The notes: generated by a model not told the origin, from the sequence alone. Numbered from the stretch's first letter, positions 51,627 through 60,844 are shown. The stretch is DNA of 64,000 nucleotides from Opitutia bacterium (GCA_003558065.1 PWMU01000007.1:1-64000), one strand, 5' to 3'. Program-made: numbers and translations.

Positions 51627-52727
51627 ATGCGAGCGATGTGCCAACAATCCGACGGAAAAAGCGGCAACGCTTCGGTGCCTATGGTCGCGGGACTTGTCCT
51701 GCTCGCAGTGGGGGCGCTCATTGCGGTGAACTCAATGTACATTGTCAACGAATGGCAGCAGGGAGTGGTGACCCGTTTCGGCGAGGTCGTCGGGGAGCCG
51801 GTGACCGAGGCCGGGCTCCAGTTCAAGATGCCTTATCACCGGGTGCAGATTTACGACAAGCGCTTGTTGCGCTGGGACGGGAGTCCGACCTCCACCATCA
51901 CCCGCGACCGCAAGCGCGTTCAGATCGACGTGACCGCCCGGTGGCGGATCGACGACGCGCGGCGTTTCCGTGAAGCGATCAATCTCGAGGGCGAAGCCGA
52001 CCGGCGCTTGAACAGCATCATCGATTCGGCCGTCCGCAACCGGATCGGGCAGTTCGATCTCTATCAGGTGATTCGCAGCAGCAACAGGATCCTCGAAGTT
52101 GACGAGGACTTTGAGATCGCGATGGATGAGGCGGAAATGGAGGAGATCGACCTCGACGAGATCGCCACGCTGGGCGCCGAAGTCGAGGAGTTGGAACGGG
52201 ACGACGAGGGCAATTACCTGGCCGGCCGGCCGGTGGTGATCGACCACATCCTCGAAGCCGCCCGGGAGACACTTGATGATATGGATCTCGGTATCCATCT
52301 GCAGGATATTCTTATCAAGCAGCTCAATTATACGAGCGAGATTGAGGAAACGGTTTTCGCGCAGATGAATGCGGAGCTTAATAAGATCTCCGCCGGTATC
52401 CGGTCCCACGGACAGCGACGCGCGGAAGAACGGCTCGGGGAGATGGAACGTGAGCTGGCGACCATCAACAGCCGGGCGCTCGAACGTGCGGCGAGGATCC
52501 GCGGGCAGGCCGACGCGGAAGCCACCACGACCTATGCGGATGCCTATAACCGGGATCCCCATTTTTACCAGTTCCTGCGGACGCTGGAGACTTACGAAGA
52601 TATTCTTGGCGACAACAGCAGGCTCGTGATCGGCACCGACAGTCCGCTTTTCGGTCTTTTTAAAGACCTGGCCACGATGGAGATTGATGTGGAGGAATTG
52701 CGGGATGGGAACCGGGACGACGATTGA
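51627..52727 (+). CDS. hflC: FtsH protease modulator HflC
   Basis: The partner of HflK. The 366-residue protein has an N-terminal membrane helix (VPMVAGLVLLAVGALIAVNSMYIV), an SPFH domain with VNEWQQGVVTRFGEVVGEPVTEAGLQFKMP and VDVTARWRIDDARRFREAI, an acidic insertion (DEDFEIAMDEAEMEEIDLDE) at the place where E. coli HflC also has one, and the C-terminal helix ERAARIRGQADAEATTTYADAYNRDPHFYQFLRTLETYED. It starts at the base after the hflK stop, so the two are co-translated. A 232-bp gap to the dGTPase follows. Confidence 0.94.
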   Translation: MRAMCQQSDGKSGNASVPMVAGLVLLAVGALIAVNSMYIVNEWQQGVVTRFGEVVGEPVTEAGLQFKMPYHRVQIYDKRLLRWDGSPTSTITRDRKRVQIDVTARWRIDDARRFREAINLEGEADRRLNSIIDSAVRNRIGQFDLYQVIRSSNRILEVDEDFEIAMDEAEMEEIDLDEIATLGAEVEELERDDEGNYLAGRPVVIDHILEAARETLDDMDLGIHLQDILIKQLNYTSEIEETVFAQMNAELNKISAGIRSHGQRRAEERLGEMERELATINSRALERAARIRGQADAEATTTYADAYNRDPHFYQFLRTLETYEDILGDNSRLVIGTDSPLFGLFKDLATMEIDVEELRDGNRDDD

Positions 52728-52959
52728 GTCCCGGTGGTGGAAAGCGGCCCGGGAGCGCGCAGGTCCCGCCCTCAGTGAGTGTGGCGGGGGAGCGCGCGAC
52801 CCCGGAAGGACGGTTCACTCAATTGCGTACCGGAGACTTTTTGTTTCGATCCCCCTTCTGAAAGAGCTCGCACACGCTTCAGGGTAGGACCGGCTTTATG
52901 CCGCGAACCAGCCGTTATTCGACGCGGCAAAGAGACCCGCAGCGATCGGGATCGCCCGC

Positions 52960-54225
52960 ATGACCAATCGATTTTATAACGCTTTCGATACAGAGGCGCT
53001 GGAAGCGAAGAATATTTCCGATTACAGGAGCCCCTTTCAGATCGATCGCGACCGGATCATTTATTCCAACTCCTTCCGGCGGCTTCAGTCGAAAACCCAG
53101 GTTTTTCTTTCGGGGGAGTATGATTTTTACCGGACCCGCCTCACCCACTCGATCGAAGTCGCCCAGATCGGGCGTTCCATCTGCCATTTCCTGAGGGCGA
53201 GCGGCGATCCGTTGGGGCCGGATTTTTTCGTGGATCCGGAGCTGGTGGAGGGCGTTTGTCTGGCGCACGATCTCGGGCATCCCCCGTTCGGTCATTCGGG
53301 AGAGCGGGCTCTGCACGACCTGATGCGGGAACGGGGCGGGTTTGAGGGGAATGCCCAGACCCTGCGCATCGCTACCGAGACTATTTATCAGAACGAGTCG
53401 GGAAGTCGCGGCATGAAACCGACCCGGGCTTTCCTGGACGGCATTCTGAAATACAAAAAACTTCACTCCGAGCTTTCCGATCCCGATAACCACTTCATTT
53501 ACGATGAGCAGGCCGGATATCGCGACTTCGTTTTCGCATCCCGAAAAATTCCGGAAGCCTGGGCCCGGGGGACCGACTTGAACCGGCTGAAGAGTATCGA
53601 ATGCCAGGTGATGGACTGGGCCGACGATACCGCCTATTCGCTCAACGACATTGTCGACGGGGTTCGCGCGGGGTTTCTGACCACGGAGAAAATCCGTCAG
53701 TGGAGCGAGACGGCTATGCTCGACGCTGCCGGGAAACAGCCGATTGAAGACCTGTTGAGGGCCGTTCGCGAGGACCGGCTGGAATCTGTATTCAGCCGGA
53801 AAATCGGAGAGTTTATCCAGGCGGTACGGCTCATACCGGCCGAGACCTTTTTGTCCGACCTCTCGAATCGCCACCGTTTCGTTCTCAAGGTGGATCCGGC
53901 GATCGCGGCGCAGGCGGAGGTATACAAGCGACTCGCCTTCGAAGTGATCTTTCGCTCCCCGCAGTTGCAGCAGATTGAGTACAAGGGGGCGTTTGTCCTG
54001 AAGCGGCTTTTTGAGGCCCTCACGGAAAATTACCTGGACACTCCCCGGCGGCCGATTGCCTTTCTGCCGGTGGCGGTGGCGGCGCTGGTTGAACGGGAGA
54101 ACGATCCCTCCCGCCGGATCCGGCGACTGGCCGACTACCTGGCGGCGATGACCGACAGCGCCGCAATCCGCACCTACAAACGGCTTTTCGATCCCGATTT
54201 TGGATCCATTACGGAAATAACCTGA
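52960..54225 (+). CDS. dgt: deoxyguanosinetriphosphate triphosphohydrolase-like protein
   Basis: dGTPase-family proteins hydrolyse dNTPs to nucleoside and triphosphate. The 421-residue protein has an HD domain: YRTRLTHSIEVAQIGRSI (His63), HDLGHPPFGHSGE (His103-Asp104, His107, His112) and a later VMDWADDTAYSLNDIVDG segment with the metal Asp. The N-terminal SDYRSPFQIDRDRIIYSNSFRRLQSKTQVF is typical. It is longer than the minimal Dgt family with a C-terminal helical extension (RRPIAFLPVAVAALVE). ATG 52960 is the family start. It is 232 bp after hflC with no shared operon evident. Confidence 0.92.
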   Translation: MTNRFYNAFDTEALEAKNISDYRSPFQIDRDRIIYSNSFRRLQSKTQVFLSGEYDFYRTRLTHSIEVAQIGRSICHFLRASGDPLGPDFFVDPELVEGVCLAHDLGHPPFGHSGERALHDLMRERGGFEGNAQTLRIATETIYQNESGSRGMKPTRAFLDGILKYKKLHSELSDPDNHFIYDEQAGYRDFVFASRKIPEAWARGTDLNRLKSIECQVMDWADDTAYSLNDIVDGVRAGFLTTEKIRQWSETAMLDAAGKQPIEDLLRAVREDRLESVFSRKIGEFIQAVRLIPAETFLSDLSNRHRFVLKVDPAIAAQAEVYKRLAFEVIFRSPQLQQIEYKGAFVLKRLFEALTENYLDTPRRPIAFLPVAVAALVERENDPSRRIRRLADYLAAMTDSAAIRTYKRLFDPDFGSITEIT

Positions 54226-54287
54226 TAGATTCAGCGGGCCCCGGATTTATAATTGAGGATTTCCGGGGAAAACCTCATAAGGAAACC

Positions 54288-54731
54288 ATGCCGAAAATCG
54301 ACACCGATCAAGTTGCGATGATTCTGAGCCAGAATGAGCTCCCCCAGCCCACGGTTGAGCGGATCATGAAGGACATCCAACGACAGCTCGAGGAAGAGCA
54401 GCAGCAGAAGGAGGCGGAGAAGGAGCCGAAGAAAAAACGCCAGTTTGTCATTCTGCTTTCCGATCCGGAGGGCGAGCTGCCGAAGAAGGACCTCGTCGGA
54501 TGGGTCGTTCAGATTCCCGAAGAGGAGAGTCCGCTGAGCACCCAGGAACGGATCCAGCGGGCCGCGTACGAGTTCAACGCCAGTCCGCGCGGCCGGAAGC
54601 TGCCGGCTCTGAGTGTCGGGGAAGCTATCGAGAGCGTGAGCGCGAAATTCTTCAAGGAACAGGAGATTGCCATCAAAACCAAGGTGCCGGTTCTGGCCTT
54701 GCGCACCGATAACAAGCTCCCGACCGAGTGA
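54288..54731 (+). CDS. hypothetical protein, charged coiled-coil type
   Basis: A 147-residue protein without signal peptide or membrane segment. Residues 1-50 are an acidic/basic helical region (VERIMKDIQRQLEEEQQQKEAEKEPKKKR), followed by a compact domain with FVILLSDPEGELPKKDLVGWVVQIPEEESP and a C-terminal segment KTKVPVLALRTDNKLP. I do not recognise a family. AGGAAA 5 bp before ATG 54288 supports the start. It lies 62 bp after the dGTPase on the same strand and may be cotranscribed. A perfect 7-bp repeat follows the gene. Confidence 0.75.
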   Translation: MPKIDTDQVAMILSQNELPQPTVERIMKDIQRQLEEEQQQKEAEKEPKKKRQFVILLSDPEGELPKKDLVGWVVQIPEEESPLSTQERIQRAAYEFNASPRGRKLPALSVGEAIESVSAKFFKEQEIAIKTKVPVLALRTDNKLPTE

Positions 54732-54762
54732 GGGGAGAGGAAGAAAAATCGGAAAGGGAAAA

Positions 54763-54790
54763 GCGGAAAGCGGAAAGCGGAAAGCGGAAA
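54763..54790. repeat. perfect heptanucleotide tandem repeat (GCGGAAA)4
   Basis: Four identical GCGGAAA units in tandem, preceded by degenerate copies (ATCGGAAAGGGAAAA), 32 bp after the 54288 gene. It is the only array of the window with identical units. Confidence 0.85.
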
Positions 54791-54934
54791 GGGCACACGG
54801 ATCCGGACCAAACGAATAACACCGCCACAGCGGCCCCGCCGCTCACTTCGCGTACTTTGCGGTTAAAAATAGCCGGCGCCGGGGGGCGGCGAACCAGCTA
54901 AAAAGGCGATAGGAGTTCATTTACAAGACTTAGA

Positions 54935-55900
54935 ATGCCGTCCGAACACACTTTTATTGTTCCGGAAGGAATTCACCGGGAACGGGCGGACAAGGTGCTT
55001 GCATCGGCTTTTCCCGAGTTCAGTCGAACGGCCCTTCAACGGGCGTTTGATGCCGGACTGGTCTTTCGCGATGATACCTGTATCGGCAAGCGGGAAGGCG
55101 TCTCCGCGGGAGAACCTCTCAATTTTTCCCTCCCTGAAGCAAGGCCTTCCGAGTTGAAGGCGGTGTCCATGTCGCTCGATATCCTGACCGAGGATGAGCA
55201 TTTCCTTGCGGTCAACAAACCGAGCGGCCTGGTGATACACCCGGGTGCCGGAACGGGCGAGGACACGCTGGTGCACGGACTTCTGGCACATTGCAGGGGC
55301 AGCCTCAGCGGCGTCGGCGGTGTCGAGCGTCCGGGCATCGTTCACCGCCTGGACAAGGAAACGTCGGGGATTGTCCTGGTCGCCAAGACCGATCGCGCGC
55401 ACCGGGAACTGGCACGCCAGTTCAGTGATCGGGAGGTGAAGAAGCACTACCTCGCGCTGGTGGCCGGCGTGCCGGAACTCCTGTCGGGGACCCTGCGCGA
55501 TGCGATCGGGCGCCATTCGGTTCACCGGCATAAAATGGCGGTCCAGCCCGAGGGAAAAGGCCGGGCCGCCCACACCGAGTGGGAACGGGTGGAGGTCTAC
55601 GGCGCGCAGGCTTCATTGCTGCGATGCCGTATCCTGACCGGGCGCACCCACCAGATTCGCGTGCACCTGAGTTCACGCCGACACCCGCTGCTGGGCGACG
55701 CCGTTTATGGCTACCGTACCCGTGACGAGACGTTCCCGGAGCCGCGGCGAATCATGCTCCACGCGGAAACCCTGGGCTTCCGGCATCCGGCGACCGGGGC
55801 AGCCATGACGCTGACGGCTCCGTTACCCGCGGATTTCAGGGAAATGATCGAAGCGTTGAAGCGGATCGCGGGGAGCGGGGCGAAAGAGGGACGAGGGTAA
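54935..55900 (+). CDS. RluA/RluD-family pseudouridine synthase
   Basis: Members convert uridine to pseudouridine in 23S rRNA or tRNA. The 321-residue protein has an N-terminal S4-like RNA-binding part (ERADKVLASAFPEFSRTALQRAFDAGLV), then the catalytic core with LAVNKPSGLVIHPGAGTGEDTLVHGLLAH and the active Asp in GIVHRLDKETSGIVLVAKTDRAH, and a RILTGRTHQIRVHL segment. The presence of the S4 domain and the length fit RluD, which modifies the helix 69 loop in 23S rRNA, but RluC is not excluded. It is convergent with the phasin-like gene. Confidence 0.9.
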   Translation: MPSEHTFIVPEGIHRERADKVLASAFPEFSRTALQRAFDAGLVFRDDTCIGKREGVSAGEPLNFSLPEARPSELKAVSMSLDILTEDEHFLAVNKPSGLVIHPGAGTGEDTLVHGLLAHCRGSLSGVGGVERPGIVHRLDKETSGIVLVAKTDRAHRELARQFSDREVKKHYLALVAGVPELLSGTLRDAIGRHSVHRHKMAVQPEGKGRAAHTEWERVEVYGAQASLLRCRILTGRTHQIRVHLSSRRHPLLGDAVYGYRTRDETFPEPRRIMLHAETLGFRHPATGAAMTLTAPLPADFREMIEALKRIAGSGAKEGRG

Positions 55901-55929
55901 ACGTTGTCGGCCCTCGATCCCCTCCGGCC

Positions 55930-56250
55930 TTACTCGCCTTTGACCTTTTTTGTCAGGTTCGCGAGTTTGACTTCGAGAGATTTCACCCGGCTCTCGAGTT
56001 TGTGGAAATCTTCTTCGCTGACCGGCTTTTCCTTCTGCCACCAATCGCGGAGGGTCTGGTTGATCTCCTGGGTTGTCGATTCGAATTCCTTGCGGCTTTC
56101 CTCGACAATCTTCTCGGCCATTTTCTCGGCCTCCTGCCTTGAGATTTTCCCTTGCTCCACCATTTCATGAAGCATGTTCTGGACGTGCTCCTTGGTGATG
56201 ACTGTGGCGCCGATTCCGGCGTAAACGGCTTTTTTCAATATATCCAACAT
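55930..56250 (-). CDS. phasin-like small helical protein
   Basis: A 106-residue, helix-rich, charged protein. The pattern MLDILKKAVYAGIGATVITKEHVQNMLHEMVEQGKISRQEAEKMAEKIVEESRKEFE resembles the phasin superfamily and related polyhydroxyalkanoate granule regulators, in which such proteins coat granules or bind PHA synthase. The C-terminal half KLESRVKSLEVKLANLTKKV is a coiled coil. A strong ribosome binding site AAGGAG precedes ATG 56250. There is no phaC or phaR in the window, so the granule role is unproven. It is convergent with the RluD gene. Confidence 0.75.
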   Translation of the reverse strand: MLDILKKAVYAGIGATVITKEHVQNMLHEMVEQGKISRQEAEKMAEKIVEESRKEFESTTQEINQTLRDWWQKEKPVSEEDFHKLESRVKSLEVKLANLTKKVKGE

Positions 56251-56358
56251 GTGCGGGCTCCTTTGGGAATGGTTTTATGCTACTCAAGAAGTGGCCTAAA
56301 AGGGCTTCATTTTCAAGCAATTACTTGCAATTCGCAGCGGCGGGAGGAGGCGTCCGGC

Positions 56359-57582
56359 CTATTGGGCTTCCTGGGGAAGGTAGACCGTAAAGGTGCAGCC
56401 GTTGCCGGGCTGTGTTCTCAGGCGGACCGCTCCGCGGTTCCGTTTGACCAGCCGGGAGACGATGGCAAGGCCGAGCCCGGTTCCCTTGTCGGCTTTTTTG
56501 GTCGTGAAATACGGTTCGAAGATATCCTCGATAATGTCCTCCGGAATGCCTTGTCCCTTGTCGCTGATTGAGATGGCGACATAAGCGTGCTTGGGATCGA
56601 GAATGTCTCCATTAATGATGCGCTCGTTGGGGCCGTCCCTGAATTTTTGGGCTTCCGGAAGCTTGTCGAGTTTCCGGGCATCCACGGTAACCTTCTGGGC
56701 ACCCGAGGAACTCTGCAGCGAATTGGTCACCAGGTTCAGGAGGATCTGCATCAGTTCCGAACCGTGGATGAAAACAGACGTATCCTCCTGCAAATGTTCG
56801 ATACTGACCATCGCCTCTTTGACGGCCGGGTGTACCTTGATCAGTTCCTTCAGGTCCTGCAGGATCAGGTTGACGGAGATGAGCTGTCCATCGGGGGCGT
56901 CGCGGCGAATCAGTTCCAGGTGGCGGTTCGATATGGAGCAACAGACCCGCACCTGCTGGGCTACCGTGGTCATGCTTTCCCGAACTTCCTCCAGCTCCTG
57001 GCCCGTCAGTTTCGACATCTCGCCCAGCCGGTGCATCAGCAGGTCGACGTACCCCCTGATGATGGTCAGCGGATTGTTAATGTCGTGAAGCACCCCGGCA
57101 TAAACCTGTGAGGAGGTGCGTGCCATCTCTTCCTGCATCATCAGGTTTTCGAGGTCCGCCTGGAGCGAGTCCAGCCGATGTACGGACTCGGCGACATCCT
57201 CGGAGAGACGGCGGCTCTTCATGGCGTTGTCCACCGCCGTCCGCATGGCTTTAACGTTGAAAGGTTTGCCGATGTAATCGTGGGCGCCGTGTCTGAGGGC
57301 CTGCCGTGCCGTCTCCAGCGTCTCGTAGGCGGTCAGCATGATGACTTCCGTGTTCTTATCGATTTCCTTAAGCGCTTTGAGGACTTCGATACCGGACATG
57401 CCGGCCATCCGGATATCTAGAATGACCGTGTGGGGAGGAGTTTCCCTGGCGAGGGCAACGGCTTCCTCCCCGGAGTTGGCGAGGAGAACCCGGTAACGCT
57501 CTTCAAAGACGATCTTCAAAGACTCCCGGGGACCCTCCTCGTCGTCGACAATCAGCAGCGTTTCTTTTTCTTGATCTGTCAT
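56359..57582 (-). CDS. receiver-histidine kinase (REC-HisKA-HATPase)
   Basis: A 407-residue cytosolic signalling protein. Residues 1-120 form a receiver with Asp56 in VILDIRMAGM, LTAYETLETARQAL and Lys106 in GKPFN; after a short linker comes a HisKA domain with His166 in GVLHDINNPLTIIRGY, then HATPase_c with NLVTNSLQSSSGAQK, DKGQGIPEDIIEDIFEPYFTTK and GTGLGLAI. No transmembrane segment is present. The arrangement lets phosphorylation of the receiver regulate the kinase. It is the last gene of a kinase-FadL-kinase operon, 5 bp after fadL. A companion response regulator with a DNA-binding output is not seen. Confidence 0.92.
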   Translation of the reverse strand: MTDQEKETLLIVDDEEGPRESLKIVFEERYRVLLANSGEEAVALARETPPHTVILDIRMAGMSGIEVLKALKEIDKNTEVIMLTAYETLETARQALRHGAHDYIGKPFNVKAMRTAVDNAMKSRRLSEDVAESVHRLDSLQADLENLMMQEEMARTSSQVYAGVLHDINNPLTIIRGYVDLLMHRLGEMSKLTGQELEEVRESMTTVAQQVRVCCSISNRHLELIRRDAPDGQLISVNLILQDLKELIKVHPAVKEAMVSIEHLQEDTSVFIHGSELMQILLNLVTNSLQSSSGAQKVTVDARKLDKLPEAQKFRDGPNERIINGDILDPKHAYVAISISDKGQGIPEDIIEDIFEPYFTTKKADKGTGLGLAIVSRLVKRNRGAVRLRTQPGNGCTFTVYLPQEAQ

Positions 57583-57587
57583 AGCGG

Positions 57588-58817
57588 CTAAAATGAAATT
57601 CCGACCGACCCGGTAAAGGCGTTTACGATCGCTTGATAATCCCCGTCCGCGGGACCTTCGTCCCCTCCGTCGCTGCCGCGCACCCGGCGTGTCGAGGAAT
57701 AGCCGAATTGGTAGCCGAGATTCCAGCTCACATCACCGTTGCTCCAACCCACCCCGGCCATGCCAAGGTGCCGGTCGTCTTCGGGAACCGCAGGGGTGTA
57801 GTGATCGTCGGGGACCGTATTCTCACTGAACATATAGCCCACGCTGATGTGAAAATCGTTTTCAAAATACCGGGTGACGCCGGCTTTGTAAACAATGCTT
57901 TCCTCCCATTGGAACACCAGTTCCTCGTCGCCGCTCTGGTCCCTACGCATCGTGACCGTGTCGAGGACGCTCCAATCCGTCCACTCGAGGTTCGCTTCGA
58001 GGTTCCAGTGTTCCCTGGGGCGGAAGGAGTATCCGATTACTGCGGATTTGGGGAACGGCAGATTGAGTGCGGCACGTTCTTCAGCATCGATCCCGGCGGC
58101 GGGAACGCGCGTGGTGGCGATGCCCTGAAGGGACGATCGCGTCGAACTGCGATAGGCGAGGCCGAAGGCGTGCCGCTCGGCCGGCGCCCAGCGCACTCCC
58201 AGAGTGTAACCGAAAAACTGATCCCTTCCGTCGAAGCGGAATTCGTCGCCGTTTGCGAGGGGATGGCCGGACTCGAAGATACCTTGCCGCAGATCGAGCT
58301 GGGCGTCGTTGATAGTGAGGCCGCCGCCAATCGAAAGGGTCGGATTGATTTCCCAGGCGAGCACCGGCGTAATCTGCCGGTATTCCAGCCTGGACCGGGT
58401 CGCGACGGTGCGGAAATCGGTATCATCGGGCCAGTCGTTCACCAACCCGAAGGGGGCATAGGCGCCGATCCCGAAGGTGAGCGGTGTGGTCTCGATCGGG
58501 ACCGTAATGTAGGCGTTGGGCACAGCCTTGAAGCCGGCTTCGTTGGTGAAGCTTTCCCCGGTTTGGCTGCTGCGGTAATCGGCGTCGAAATCGATCGCGT
58601 ACACACCCGCCTGCATCGAGACGGCGGAGACCTGGGTGATGCCGGCCGGGTTGTAATAGACGGCGGCGGGCGTATCCGCTGTGGCCGCGAACGCATTGCC
58701 CCGCGCGGAGGCATGAGCGTCCATGTCGACCAATCGGAAGCCGAGCCCCGAGCCGGTCGTGGCGGAGGTTAAGAGAAGCAGCGCGGCCGCGGAGAATTGA
58801 ATCGGCGTTTTTGTCAT
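57588..58817 (-). CDS. FadL/OmpP1-type outer membrane hydrophobic-compound channel
   Basis: A 409-residue outer membrane protein. The N-terminal signal peptide (FSAAALLLLTSATTGSGLG) is followed by a FadL-type beginning GFRLVDMDAHASARGNAFAATADTPAAVYYNPAGI, containing the NPAG motif of the FadL/TodX family, and alternating beta strands to a C-terminal Phe (GSVGISF). FadL-type barrels move long-chain fatty acids, alkanes or aromatic hydrocarbons laterally through the outer membrane. The start ATG 58817 overlaps the upstream kinase stop by 4 bp; the receiver-kinase follows 5 bp later, so the three are translationally linked. Substrate unknown. Confidence 0.9.
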   Translation of the reverse strand: MTKTPIQFSAAALLLLTSATTGSGLGFRLVDMDAHASARGNAFAATADTPAAVYYNPAGITQVSAVSMQAGVYAIDFDADYRSSQTGESFTNEAGFKAVPNAYITVPIETTPLTFGIGAYAPFGLVNDWPDDTDFRTVATRSRLEYRQITPVLAWEINPTLSIGGGLTINDAQLDLRQGIFESGHPLANGDEFRFDGRDQFFGYTLGVRWAPAERHAFGLAYRSSTRSSLQGIATTRVPAAGIDAEERAALNLPFPKSAVIGYSFRPREHWNLEANLEWTDWSVLDTVTMRRDQSGDEELVFQWEESIVYKAGVTRYFENDFHISVGYMFSENTVPDDHYTPAVPEDDRHLGMAGVGWSNGDVSWNLGYQFGYSSTRRVRGSDGGDEGPADGDYQAIVNAFTGSVGISF

Positions 58818-60844
58818 GATAGTGGGAGGGTAGCCCGAATCCTGTTGGCGTGTTGTTTGTCCTGGGTGATCTGGAGTGAGCCTCCGTGCGATCGCAGAAT
58901 TTTTTCCGCCACCGTGAGGCCGAGGCCGACTCCGACATTCCGGGTCGTGAAAAACGGTTTCAGGGCCTCTTCGGCGGCTTCCGGGCTGAAGCCGGCGCCC
59001 TGGTCCAGGAAGTCCACGGTGACCAGGCTGTTGCCCTCCGGGCCGCTCTTGATCTTGTTCCTGATGGCAATCTCGGGCGTTTCGCCTTCGGATTGCAGGG
59101 CATTGAGCAGGATCTCCATGCAGGCGTACCTCAAGGTCGAAAGATCGCCCCGGATCCGGCAGTCGGCGAAGGACGGATCCCACTGGAGGATGCCGCCTTT
59201 TCCGCAAAAGTGACGCGCTTCGGCGAACGCTTGCTTCACCAGTTCTTTCAGGGATCCGGTACGATCGGTGCCGTTGCGGCTTTGCGAGAGGAGCAGCATC
59301 TGGTCGGCGAACCGCGAAATCCGCCGGATCTGGCGGTCCATGGTTTTGTCGAGGGAGTTCCGGAAGCCTTCTTTGTCGAAGTCGCTTTCGAGCAGTTGGT
59401 GATGCGTGCTCAGAGGAACCAGGGCATTGCGGATCTCGTGGGCGAAGCGTTCCGCGATCAGGGCAATGGTCTGGGCGTTGTGGGATTCGATCTCGACTTT
59501 CTTTGCCTTCTCGATCTGGGTGAAGTCTTCCATGAGCAGCATGGTGGCCGTTCCGGACTCGAGGTTTCGAGTCTGCAGGGGGAAGATCGAGATGCGGAAG
59601 ATGCGATTGTCGCCGGGAAAGTCGGCGAACATGAAAGGGGCAATGTCGTGCCCTTTCTGGACGACTTCATACAACTGGCAGGCGATCGTCGGCGGCAGGT
59701 CGGAGAATGCGACGGGCTCGTCCGGCTTTTTCTGCATGAAATCGTGAAGCGCCGGGTTGGCGTGCAGGACCTGCAGTTCGGGCGACATCACCAGGCAACC
59801 GCTCTTGAACTGGGCGATAACATCCGAAATCAATTCATGATTGCTGGCGAGCTCTTCATGAAGCCAGTTGTTCCGTATGGCCAGCCCGAGTTCCTCCATC
59901 AGGTGAAAAAGCAGTTGCAGTTCTTCGTCGCTGAAGTGCGCACCGGTGAGGCGGCCTCCTATGAGGGCGAGGCCCAGGCACCGCTCGCGGTCGACGATGG
60001 GGATGGCGACTTCGCAACCGAGCAGTTCGAATTCCCGGTTGATCTCGTAATTCTCCTCGGAGAACAGATTGGTCTCGTAATCGGCTTTAAGAATCTGGCC
60101 GCTTCGTGCCACCGTCCCGCCGATGCCGCCGGCCAGGTTGAGTTGAAAATACTGGAAGAGGTCGACTTCGATTCCTATCGAACAGATGCATTCGAGATCG
60201 GTGTCTTCTTCGTGCGGAGGCGTGAGACCCGGAAACGGCAGGTCGGGTTTCCGCAGCAGGATCGCCACCCGGTTGACGCTGATGACCTCGCGCAGCTTCA
60301 AAATGAACTGGTGAACAAAGGATTTCAGGTCGAGGGAGTACGAGAGGATGCGCGAGAAATCGCGCATGATCTCCAGCGCTGAGGCGGGCAGGGCCGGGCC
60401 CGGGCCGCGGGACGGGGGTGCCGGGACGAATGAGGCTGTGGCGCCGGCTTCCGGCCTGGTGACCTGCTTCGGCCGCGTTCCTACGGCCGGGCGCAGGTGT
60501 TTTTCGAGGATCCGGTTCACAAGCGGGCCGCGCAAGGGCTTCCGGAAAATGAAATCGGCCCCCTTCAGGTAGGCTTCCTCCTCCCAGACCGGCTCCTTCT
60601 CATCGGTGCAGATGAATAGTCCGACCGCCGGGGAGTTGCGACGTATAGCTTCAACGGCGCTGACGACGGACAGGTTCTTCAGGCCGGTATCAACCAGGCA
60701 GGCTTCGGGGTGGGCGCTTTTCAGGAGGGGGAGGGCTTTGCTGAGGGAGGAGAGGGGGTGAAGGCGAAATTCGTTCTCGGGAAGAAGCACTTTGAGCGAT
60801 TCCTGGAAACCGCTGTCTTCAGTTATGACGAGGATATGAATCAT
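58814..60844 (-). CDS. histidine kinase with receiver, GAF and PAS domains
   Basis: The 676-residue protein has an N-terminal receiver (Asp52, Thr80, Lys102 in FIFRKPL), a Pro-rich linker, a GAF domain (about 165-325), a PAS domain (about 335-445) and a HisKA-HATPase core: His469 in ERFAHEIRNALVPLSTHHQ, EILLNALQSEG, FLDQGAGFSPEAAEEALKPFFTTR and GVGLGLTVAEK. No membrane segment. A signal ligand probably binds GAF or PAS; none can be named. It overlaps the fadL start by 4 bp. It starts the three-gene operon and stands 76 bp after the degenerate ketosynthase on the same strand. Confidence 0.93.
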   Translation of the reverse strand: MIHILVITEDSGFQESLKVLLPENEFRLHPLSSLSKALPLLKSAHPEACLVDTGLKNLSVVSAVEAIRRNSPAVGLFICTDEKEPVWEEEAYLKGADFIFRKPLRGPLVNRILEKHLRPAVGTRPKQVTRPEAGATASFVPAPPSRGPGPALPASALEIMRDFSRILSYSLDLKSFVHQFILKLREVISVNRVAILLRKPDLPFPGLTPPHEEDTDLECICSIGIEVDLFQYFQLNLAGGIGGTVARSGQILKADYETNLFSEENYEINREFELLGCEVAIPIVDRERCLGLALIGGRLTGAHFSDEELQLLFHLMEELGLAIRNNWLHEELASNHELISDVIAQFKSGCLVMSPELQVLHANPALHDFMQKKPDEPVAFSDLPPTIACQLYEVVQKGHDIAPFMFADFPGDNRIFRISIFPLQTRNLESGTATMLLMEDFTQIEKAKKVEIESHNAQTIALIAERFAHEIRNALVPLSTHHQLLESDFDKEGFRNSLDKTMDRQIRRISRFADQMLLLSQSRNGTDRTGSLKELVKQAFAEARHFCGKGGILQWDPSFADCRIRGDLSTLRYACMEILLNALQSEGETPEIAIRNKIKSGPEGNSLVTVDFLDQGAGFSPEAAEEALKPFFTTRNVGVGLGLTVAEKILRSHGGSLQITQDKQHANRIRATLPLS

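Noticed and set aside
52728-52959. A GC-rich inverted repeat (CCCGCC / GGCGGG) and a repeated GGAGCGCGC in the hflC-dgt gap, as terminator or regulatory RNA
   Set aside because: The stem is short, no T run follows, and in such GC-rich DNA it can arise by chance.
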